Origin: Planctomycetota bacterium
Lineage (GTDB): Bacteria; Planctomycetota; Phycisphaerae; UBA1845
NCBI GenBank assembly: GCA_022563615.1
Contig: JADFMZ010000011.1
Coordinates: 1-20,463 of the forward strand
Direction: 5' to 3'
Length of the DNA: 20,463 nt
This document shows, in pieces, positions 7,218 through 14,261 of this stretch. The position numbers and the translations under genes are program-made. Each line of letters starts with the position of its first letter. The stretch's first letter is position 1. The notes under the pieces were generated by a model. The model ran no database searches. It had not been told where the DNA came from and saw only the letters and a program-made list of their open reading frames with translations.

Positions 7218-8755
7218 GGCGCTACCTGTCGGGCCGGCGCCTCGACGGCGGTTCCGTGCGTTCGCGTCGGCGTCACCCGGTCGATGCGCACGGCGACGAT
7301 ATCGCCGGCATGACGTTCGGCGTCGCTCTCGAAGTGGATTTCAAAATAGCGATCGGCCCGGCCATGGTAGATACAGCGCAAGTCCTCATCTTGTAACGCA
7401 AAGCGCGCCTGCCGCCCGCCAGCGCCCTCGGGAGTGCCGCACGAGTTCTCCACGATGACCCGCTCGACCTCGCCGATGAAACGGCGGCGAAAGTCCAACG
7501 AACACTCCCGCTCGACCTCAGCCATCCGGCGCATCCGTTCGCGAACTTCGGTCGAATGAACATAGGTCTTCGACCATCGTGCGGCGGCTGTCCCGGGACG
7601 GGGGCTGAATGGAAACGCATGGATCTTGCAGAATCCAGTAGAGCGTGCGACTTCGATCGAGGCTTGAAAGTCGGTTTCGGTCTCGCCGGGAAACCCCACG
7701 ATGATGTCGGTCGAGATTGCGGGGCGATCCAGGGCCCGGTGGACGCGCTCGACCATATCCACGTATTGGTCGCGTGTGTACTGACGGTTCATTCTTCGCA
7801 GGAGACTCGAACTCCCCGATTGCAAGGGCAAATGCAGGTGGGGCACGCAACAGCCGCCGGCCGCCAAGACCTCCAGCAGAGCGTCGTCCACATCCCCCGG
7901 TTCCAGGCTGGAAAGCCGCAGGCGATGCAATCCCTCCACTTTCGCCAGAGCACACACCATTTCGGCCAGCGGTGAACCCTTGGAGGTGAATCGCTTTCGG
8001 ATGGCGGTATCACGCCCGTAGGCGCCCAGGAAGATTCCCGTGATGATAATTTCTTTGTGCCCGTTGGCGACCAAAGTCTGCGCTTCGGCGACGACGACGG
8101 AAACTGGCTTGGATCGCAACCTGGGACGAAGCTGCGGAATGATGCAGTAGGTGCAGGACGCGTCGCAACCATCTTGCACTTTCAGAAACGCCCGTTGACG
8201 CCCCCGAAAGCTTTCGATCCGGGCCGCCAAAGTGTCGGGCGACTTGACAATGGGCAAAGTCGGGGGAATACTCCTTGGTGAGGCGTCAAACGCGAGTGGC
8301 AGGATCGACGAGCGCTGCGGTGTCGAGTCGGTCGGCTTTATCCATACTTCATTCCTGCTGACATTGCGGTGTTTCGAGGTGGTTTCACCCCGAGTGGATG
8401 ACGTCGGGGCGAAACGGCTGGTCAACAGCGATCGTAGTTCGCTCAAGACATCGGCTTGGTGCCCGACGACCGCCGTAACGCCGTCGAGCTTGGCCAGACG
8501 GTCGGCATCCGCCGTAGCGCCGCAACCAACAACGATGACCGACGTTCCGGGGTTACGTGCGGCCGCACGCACCGCCTGGCGGTTCTTACGCGAAGCCGTT
8601 GTGGTCACAGCGCAGGTGTTGACCACGGCAAAATCCGCGGTCTCGCCCGGCTGGACGGCGCGCAGCCCGAATGATTCCATGAGTTCGCGGATTTGCTGCG
8701 ACTCATACTGGTTGACTTTACATCCGAGTGTAGTCAGCAGATACTTCCCGGCCAT
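7214..8755 (-). CDS. mtaB: tRNA (N6-threonylcarbamoyladenosine37-C2)-methylthiotransferase, MtaB-like radical SAM enzyme
   Basis: 513 residues from the ATG at 8755; the open frame reaches a TTG at 8806, but MAGKYLLTTLGCKVNQ is the family start. MtaB converts t6A37 to ms2t6A37 in tRNAs that read ANN codons, using two Fe-S clusters. Seen: an N-terminal UPF0004 domain with cluster ligands Cys12, Cys48 and Cys78; the radical SAM motif CDASCTYC (Cys197, 201, 204); and conserved LRLSSLEPGDVDD, LHLPLQSGS and STDIIVGFPGET. A C-terminal TRAM-like region follows. GCKVNQ with QDGCDASCTYC favours MtaB over MiaB or RimO. It is longer than the usual ~430 residues because of a low-complexity insert at about 113-180. 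It is divergent from pilM with a 44-bp gap, and its stop codon lies in a repeat element. Confidence 0.9.
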   Translation of the reverse strand: MAGKYLLTTLGCKVNQYESQQIRELMESFGLRAVQPGETADFAVVNTCAVTTTASRKNRQAVRAAARNPGTSVIVVGCGATADADRLAKLDGVTAVVGHQADVLSELRSLLTSRFAPTSSTRGETTSKHRNVSRNEVWIKPTDSTPQRSSILPLAFDASPRSIPPTLPIVKSPDTLAARIESFRGRQRAFLKVQDGCDASCTYCIIPQLRPRLRSKPVSVVVAEAQTLVANGHKEIIITGIFLGAYGRDTAIRKRFTSKGSPLAEMVCALAKVEGLHRLRLSSLEPGDVDDALLEVLAAGGCCVPHLHLPLQSGSSSLLRRMNRQYTRDQYVDMVERVHRALDRPAISTDIIVGFPGETETDFQASIEVARSTGFCKIHAFPFSPRPGTAAARWSKTYVHSTEVRERMRRMAEVERECSLDFRRRFIGEVERVIVENSCGTPEGAGGRQARFALQDEDLRCIYHGRADRYFEIHFESDAERHAGDIVAVRIDRVTPTRTHGTAVEAPARQVAP

Positions 8756-8799
8756 GCTCGAAAACGATACCGCGTTCGGTTGGATCATGGAAGCCGCCC
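8756..8799. promoter_or_regulatory. Divergent start region between mtaB and pilM
   Basis: Only 44 bases separate the preferred mtaB start (8755, minus) from the pilM start (8800, plus). GGAA at 8789-8792 may be the pilM ribosome-binding site. No convincing -35/-10 pair is visible. Promoters for at least one direction must overlap the other gene's 5' end, or the mtaB start lies elsewhere. Confidence 0.35.
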
Positions 8800-10815
8800 A
8801 TGGCAACTAACCAAGCCATCTGGGGCATCGACATGGGGCGATGCGCTCTCAAGGCTGTGAAGCTGCGCGTTGGCGCCGAAGGCAATCTGGAACTCGTAGG
8901 CCAGGATTTCATAGAACACCCCAAGATTCTTTCTCAGCCTGATGCCGACCGCCACGAACTAATCAGCAACGCCCTGGAGAAGTTTCTGTCGCGGAACGAC
9001 CTCTCCAAGGATCTGGTGGTCGTTAGCGTGCCGGGCCAGCACACCCTGTCACGTTTTACCAAGCTGCCTCCGGTCGCCCCAAAACGTATTCCGGACATCG
9101 TCCGCTACGAGGCCGACCAGCAGATCCCCTTTGACATGGACGAGGTCATCTGGGACTACCAGACGTTCCAGCAGGAAGGGACGCCCGACATCGAGGTCGG
9201 CATCTTCGCGATGAAGCGGGAACTGATCCGGGACCACCTGCTGCACTTCGAGCAGGCGTCCATCGAGCCGATCATCGTTCAGTCCGGGCCTCTGGCCGTC
9301 TACAACACCGCTCACTACGAGGGGCTGTTGGAGACTGACACGACGGTGCTGCTTGACATTGGCGCCGAGAACACCGACCTGATCATCGCCACGCAGAACA
9401 GCCTTTGGACCCGCACGATCCCGATCGGGGGCAACAGCCTTACCGAAGCGCTGGTGAAGTCGTTCAAGCTTTCGTTCTCCAAGGCGGAAAGCCTGAAACG
9501 AACGGCGGCGACCAACAAGTACACCCGACAGATCTTCCAGGCGATGAGACCGATCTTCGCCGACCTGGTTCAAGAGCTTCAGCGCTCCATCGGTTTTTAT
9601 TCCTCCACGCACCGCGACGCCTCGATCGAGAAGGTGATCGCCGTCGGCAATGCGCTCCTTTTACCCGGTTTGCAGAAGTACCTTCAGCAAAATCTCGGAA
9701 TCACCGTAGAGCGGCCGGAATCGTTCAAGAAGGCCGTCTCCGCCGGCCAGGCCGCCCAGGGCATTCTTCAAGAGCAACATCTGAGTCTCTACACCGCCTA
9801 CGGTCTGGCCCTTCAGGGTCTCGACCGGGCGAAAATAACCAGCAACCTGTTGCCGTCGGAGATTGCCAAGCAAGCCTTGTGGCGAAAGAAACGCCCGCCG
9901 TTCGCGGCGGCGGCAGCCTGTCTGCTGCTGGCGGGGGGGCTGATCTGGTTTCGGCAGGTCTCCGACATGAAGGCATTGGCCTCGTCGATCGACAACGTTG
10001 CGCCGCCGGCCAACGCCGCCAGCCTCATCAACAACGGCCCACCCGCGAGCGATCCGGACTGGGTCAAGGCGAAGAAGATCCTCGATGCAGGCCAGGATCT
10101 GAAAAAGCAACTCCGGGAACTGGCTGGACAGGGACAAGCCGAACAAGATGTCACGGCCGAGTTGATCCTGCTCCAACAGAACAAGACGGTCATTCCCGCC
10201 TTGCTGAGCGTGATACATAAAGCGGTTCCCACGCCGCCGGGCGCACTCGGTAAGGCTGAAACGCCGGCACAGGTTCTTGCCGCCGTCCAAAGTGGAACCG
10301 CGCCGCCGCGCGGACAGCGTCAACAGGTTCTCATTCAGGCGATGGGGATGCAGTTTGAGCAGGATTTGAAACTCTTCGACTGGACCAGCCTCGTCGAAAT
10401 CCCCGAACCGTTCAACGACTACGATATCGACACCGCCGGAGAGGTTCCCGGGCTTCGCATCGCCTTGACCTTCCGAACCCCCAACCAGGGCGGCGCCGCG
10501 TTTATCCGAGACGGATTCATGACCGCTTTGCGCCAGGCGGGCCGCCGACCCGACACCGGGTTTTATTTCGATCAGGTGTCGCTGATTTCCGGCGAGAAGG
10601 TCGGCTCCGCTTCCCGCCCCGGTGCGATGGGTCGGTCGAGTTCGGGGAGATCAGGACGTGGTTCGGGCGTTTCCTCGAAATCGGGGCTTAACCCCGCCTT
10701 GCCACCGGAAAGCGTGGATCCGCTTACGTTTGAGCCTATTGTGGATGACTGGGAATTCGAAGTCTGGATCTCGGTGATCTTCGAAGATTATCCCGGCGAC
10801 GAAGACGAGGGATAG
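8800..10815 (+). CDS. pilM: PilM-PilN-like fusion protein of a type IV pilus/T2SS-like machine
   Basis: 671 residues. Residues 1-345 are a PilM/FtsA-type actin-fold protein: IWGIDMGRCALKAVKL (phosphate 1), the SHS2-like region with VSVPGQHTLSRFTKLP, LLDIGAENTDLII (phosphate 2, 184-196) and AVGNALLLPGLQKYL (adenosine-side motif). Immediately after comes SNLLPSEIA (348-356), which resembles the PilN N-terminal NLLP peptide that binds PilM. A basic stretch and one TM segment (about 367-384) follow, then about 285 extracytoplasmic residues. In canonical systems PilM and PilN are separate proteins; here the cytoplasmic ring protein and its membrane partner appear to be one chain. First gene of a four-gene cluster ending in a secretin. 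Confidence 0.85.
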   Translation: MATNQAIWGIDMGRCALKAVKLRVGAEGNLELVGQDFIEHPKILSQPDADRHELISNALEKFLSRNDLSKDLVVVSVPGQHTLSRFTKLPPVAPKRIPDIVRYEADQQIPFDMDEVIWDYQTFQQEGTPDIEVGIFAMKRELIRDHLLHFEQASIEPIIVQSGPLAVYNTAHYEGLLETDTTVLLDIGAENTDLIIATQNSLWTRTIPIGGNSLTEALVKSFKLSFSKAESLKRTAATNKYTRQIFQAMRPIFADLVQELQRSIGFYSSTHRDASIEKVIAVGNALLLPGLQKYLQQNLGITVERPESFKKAVSAGQAAQGILQEQHLSLYTAYGLALQGLDRAKITSNLLPSEIAKQALWRKKRPPFAAAAACLLLAGGLIWFRQVSDMKALASSIDNVAPPANAASLINNGPPASDPDWVKAKKILDAGQDLKKQLRELAGQGQAEQDVTAELILLQQNKTVIPALLSVIHKAVPTPPGALGKAETPAQVLAAVQSGTAPPRGQRQQVLIQAMGMQFEQDLKLFDWTSLVEIPEPFNDYDIDTAGEVPGLRIALTFRTPNQGGAAFIRDGFMTALRQAGRRPDTGFYFDQVSLISGEKVGSASRPGAMGRSSSGRSGRGSGVSSKSGLNPALPPESVDPLTFEPIVDDWEFEVWISVIFEDYPGDEDEG

Positions 10816-10844
10816 GAGGCCCGGTTTCGGGCTGGAATGGATCG

Positions 10845-12095
10845 ATGGATTTACTCCGACGCCACCTGTTCTTAATGATCTGCGCCTTGGCCGGCGTGGG
10901 CGGCATCGTTCTCGGGGTCACCGGACTGCGCGCCATGCCGCAGGTGTCCCAGGAGATGGAGAAAGCGGACACCCTTTACCGCAACCTCCAATCGCTTCAG
11001 AACCAACCGGTCAACCAACGTCGGATCGATGCCGAAAAGAAGCGGATCGAAGCGGTGCAGACGGACCACGGACGCATCATCGAGAAGGCCAAAACGCTTT
11101 ACAACGCTCAACTGCTCGTTCCCGGCGTCTTGCCCTATGGGAAACCGGTGGAGCGCCTGAAGTTCCGCGACAAATACGGCGAGGTGATGCGGGATCTGCT
11201 CAACTCGCTCACATGGGGCACGCGGGCCTCCGCGGCGGATATCGACACCTGGCGCAGCAAAATCGCCGATGAACGGGCCGAACGCCGTAGCGAAGGCAAA
11301 GCGCGGGAAGCGGGACCGACGCACACCCCGGCCGGATTCCTCACCGAGGCCGGCATCCGTGAAGACCCCCGTTCACGCGCCCACCTTGCGGCGGCCCAGC
11401 GAATTTACTGCTACGCCCTGGATTTTGAGACGGAAAAAACGCTGGAGGAAGTTCCGAGCCTGGATTTCGACCCCGTGATGGCCATGACCGACTTCGTCGA
11501 TGCGCCCTTGGAGGAAGACACCTGGCGGGCGCAGCTCGGCTATTGGATCCAAAAGGACGTGGTGGAGGCGATTGTGGCCGTCAACGAGGAGGCCGCCAAG
11601 CAAACCCGCGACGCCGGAGGCCAGCCCTGGGTTGGCGTGATGCCGGTCAAAGAGGTGATCTCGATTCGGCTCTCGGAAGGACTGATCCCTCCAGAGGGCG
11701 ATGCGTATGTCGGCCATCCTCCCGAGGGTTATGCCGCGGCGTTGCCGCCCGGCACGCCGGCCACCGTGTTCACCCAAACGGGATCGGTCGATGCATTCGA
11801 CGTAGTGCAGTTCACGGTCAAGCTGGTGATGGATCAGCGAGACATACCGCTGCTGGTGGAGCGGATTTGCAATAATCGTTTTCATACGCTGCTGCGCGTC
11901 GCATATGCGGCGGTGCCTCCGAATCGGAAGATCATCGGAAAAATCTACGGCTCTGAGCCGGCGGTCATCGTCGTCATGGACTTCGAGACCATCCTCCTGG
12001 GAGAGGTCTTCCGCCGCTGGATGCCGGCGTCGATCCGGGAAGAGAATGAAGTGCGATGTCGAGACGTGGACGAATGTCAGGACGAATCCGAATGA
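10845..12095 (+). CDS. PilO-like bitopic inner-membrane protein (family not recognised)
   Basis: 416 residues, 29 bases after pilM. A short cytoplasmic tail (MDLLRRH) is followed by one TM segment (about 8-28), a predicted coiled coil (about 33-80, rich in Q, E, K and R), then a mostly soluble extracytoplasmic region. The last 90 or so residues (FDVVQFTVKLVMDQRDIPLLVERICN onward, then IIGKIYGSEPAVIVVMDFETILLG) have the strand-helix-strand pattern expected of the ferredoxin-like domain of PilN, PilO or GspM. Topology and position suggest PilO, and it is comparable with Akkermansia Amuc_1100 in that organism's PilM/secretin cluster. I see no sequence motif that proves this. Confidence 0.6.
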   Translation: MDLLRRHLFLMICALAGVGGIVLGVTGLRAMPQVSQEMEKADTLYRNLQSLQNQPVNQRRIDAEKKRIEAVQTDHGRIIEKAKTLYNAQLLVPGVLPYGKPVERLKFRDKYGEVMRDLLNSLTWGTRASAADIDTWRSKIADERAERRSEGKAREAGPTHTPAGFLTEAGIREDPRSRAHLAAAQRIYCYALDFETEKTLEEVPSLDFDPVMAMTDFVDAPLEEDTWRAQLGYWIQKDVVEAIVAVNEEAAKQTRDAGGQPWVGVMPVKEVISIRLSEGLIPPEGDAYVGHPPEGYAAALPPGTPATVFTQTGSVDAFDVVQFTVKLVMDQRDIPLLVERICNNRFHTLLRVAYAAVPPNRKIIGKIYGSEPAVIVVMDFETILLGEVFRRWMPASIREENEVRCRDVDECQDESE

Positions 12096-12137
12096 CCCCC
12101 GGATGGGGATCCGCTTTCCCAACAAGGAACCGGCGCC

Positions 12138-13985
12138 ATGGCCAAACAATTCGCCAACCCTATTGAGCGACATGTCGAGAAGGCGGTCCTCGGGGTGGCG
12201 GGGCTCTTGCTGATCCTGGTCATCGCTCGCTACCTGGCGACGTCGCCGAATCAATTGGAGATGGGCGGAGAGAGCATCGAGCCAAGCGGCATCCACGCCA
12301 AGCTGGCCCAAAACGCCGACACCGTACGCAAGCGGATTCGGGATGCCTCGTTCGACATCGAGATGCCCGAACCGCTCGAAAATATCTTTTCTCAATCCCT
12401 GGCGACGCTGAAGCCGACGCCTCTTCCCGGCGTCGTGGCGTTTGGGCCTGAGGTTCCGATCGTCGATGTGGCCAGCACGGTGGGCCAGGCCAAGCTCGTC
12501 GAAGTGGTTCCGCTGCAAAAACCGGTCCTGACCTCGGGGCGAAGCATGTTCCAGATACAGGCCGGCATCTACACCGCCGTAGACTGGGTGACCGTGGCGA
12601 GCCTGTTCGACGTGAAGGAGCAGTCGGATCTTCAGCGCATGGCCTATGGCGCCGCCCGGCACGAGGTGGTGTATGGGCCGATCGATCTGCAGCGACGGGC
12701 TCGGCACTCGGACGGGAGCTGGTCCGACGGCGATTGGCACGACGTGGAGCCCTGGCCTGTGGCCAAGCTGCCTCGCATTCCCGATGTTCAACTTGTCCCG
12801 AAAGAGGGCAAGATGATTGTGGAGCGGACTAACATCATGGCTCTGGAGGAATTCGAGCGCCTGCTGCGGAAGCCGGAGTTGGTGCTGGAAATGCTTCGAC
12901 CGCTGATGATCGAGGAAACCCATGGCACGCCCTGGTCGTTCGCCATCATCACCTCCTACCGGGACGTGCTGATGCAGGAAGACGAGATTGTCTTTCCGAA
13001 CGAGCCGCCCTCCGCCAACCCCGCCGACCGGTTCGGCATCCTGGCGCCCACCGCATTGGAACCCTCCAAGGTACTGACGCCCGCTCAAGAGATTACTCAA
13101 ACACTTCGGGAAGGCAGACGGCTCCTCGAAGAGGCCATGAAGAATCTTGCAGACAGTGAAGCCGTTGAGGCCTACAACAAGGGGGCCGAAGTGCTAAAGG
13201 ATTCGGCTGCCAGCGCGCGAGACAAGCAGCAGGCGCAGCTCCTGATGGACAAGGCCGAACAAGCAGAGAAGGATATCATCAGGAGAAGGCGGACCGTAAC
13301 CAGGGGCGGCAGACCGATTCGCGCACCGGACGACCAAGGGCCCAAGCGTGATCGGTTGCCCGTTCAGCAGGTTTGGGCGCATGACGCCCGCCCCGAAAGC
13401 GTTGTGCCCGGCATGACCTATCAATACCGTTCTCGCGTCAACATTCTGAACCGGCTGGTGGGTGAGCCCAAGCACTTTGCCGACCCGGCCGACGCCACCG
13501 TCGTATTGATCCCGGGGGCATGGTCCAAACCGTCCGATGCGATCACCATCCCGCCGGCGGTGGAGATTTACTTCACGCGCAAGCACGAAAGGGAACATCG
13601 GATCGGGGCTGAGCTGTTTCGTTGGTTCGAGGGGGTTTGGACCAAGTCTCGCCCGATCAAGTTCGCCGAGGGGGATGTCATTGCAGCCACGTTCCGCCAT
13701 GACGTGCCCGATTTTTTCATCCAGGACGCTGTGGACCGGGCCGAGGTTGAAGTCGAAACCGACGCCGTGATCGTGGATATTGATTTTCAACGTCCCTACC
13801 GCGAGCGGAAGCGCGGTACGGGACGCAGCGGATTCAAGTTCGGGTCGCCGACCCAAACCTGCGGCGTGACCTACGTAGACGCCGGCGGGCGGATTCAGGA
13901 ACGGCTGGTGCCGGTGGAAAAGGCACACCCGGGCAAGCGGGCGGCATCCAACCGAACGTTCAAGGCGCCGTCGCAATCCAAGTAA
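12138..13985 (+). CDS. Large bitopic envelope protein of the pilus/secretin cluster, function unknown
   Basis: 615 residues. The ATG at 12138 is preceded by AAGGAA eight bases upstream. A short cytoplasmic N-terminus (MAKQFANPIERHVE) leads into one TM segment (about 16-35). A long extracytoplasmic part follows with a predicted beta-rich block (about 95-300), a helical, charged stretch near 315-385 (QTLREGRRLLEEAMKNLADS...) and a C-terminal beta-rich block (about 410-590) containing PGMTYQYRSRVNILNRLVG. The tail is basic (KRAASNRTFKAPSQSK). No family is recognised. Its place between the PilO-like gene and the secretin suggests a PilP-like role linking the inner-membrane platform to the secretin, but it is much larger than PilP and lacks a visible lipobox. 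Confidence 0.55.
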   Translation: MAKQFANPIERHVEKAVLGVAGLLLILVIARYLATSPNQLEMGGESIEPSGIHAKLAQNADTVRKRIRDASFDIEMPEPLENIFSQSLATLKPTPLPGVVAFGPEVPIVDVASTVGQAKLVEVVPLQKPVLTSGRSMFQIQAGIYTAVDWVTVASLFDVKEQSDLQRMAYGAARHEVVYGPIDLQRRARHSDGSWSDGDWHDVEPWPVAKLPRIPDVQLVPKEGKMIVERTNIMALEEFERLLRKPELVLEMLRPLMIEETHGTPWSFAIITSYRDVLMQEDEIVFPNEPPSANPADRFGILAPTALEPSKVLTPAQEITQTLREGRRLLEEAMKNLADSEAVEAYNKGAEVLKDSAASARDKQQAQLLMDKAEQAEKDIIRRRRTVTRGGRPIRAPDDQGPKRDRLPVQQVWAHDARPESVVPGMTYQYRSRVNILNRLVGEPKHFADPADATVVLIPGAWSKPSDAITIPPAVEIYFTRKHEREHRIGAELFRWFEGVWTKSRPIKFAEGDVIAATFRHDVPDFFIQDAVDRAEVEVETDAVIVDIDFQRPYRERKRGTGRSGFKFGSPTQTCGVTYVDAGGRIQERLVPVEKAHPGKRAASNRTFKAPSQSK

Positions 13986-14261
13986 CGTATTTCGCAAGTT
14001 TCGCGCCGAAATGAGCCGGCGGCGCGGGATGATCGCCGGAATCCCCGGCGACTTGCGGCCCCCTATGGGGGTGCCTAGAATGGGATCAAAGCCCGGTCGC
14101 CAAACGGCGCTACCCGGCGCCGGGCGCTGAAGTTGATGCCAACCTGAGGATAACTCGCGCGAGAGTTCCATGGGTCCGTTGATTGTGTTGGAGCGCCCAC
14201 GGCGTGTGCGGGGCGATCCCGCCAGATGGTAGTAGTCATGCCCGCGAGGGAGGGTTTGCTG
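13986..14261 (+). promoter_or_regulatory. Hairpin-rich leader upstream of the secretin gene
   Basis: 276 bases without a supported gene. It holds several short palindromes: TCGCCGG/CCGGCGA with a 5-base loop (14033-14051), CCCCC-TAT-GGGGG (14059-14071), the perfect palindrome CCCGGCGCCGGG (14113-14124) and CTCGCGCGAG (14154-14163). None is followed by a T-tract. GAGGGAGGG at 14246-14254 is a strong ribosome-binding site for the TTG at 14262. It may be a 5' leader that sets secretin level relative to the platform genes, or may hold an internal promoter; no clear -35/-10 is seen. Confidence 0.35.

Noticed and set aside
11373..13100. 575-residue open frame on the minus strand opposite the two unknown envelope protein genes
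   Set aside because: Composition (His, Arg, Gln-rich) and lack of motifs fit an antisense shadow; the plus-strand frames have TM segments, ribosome-binding sites and operon spacing.
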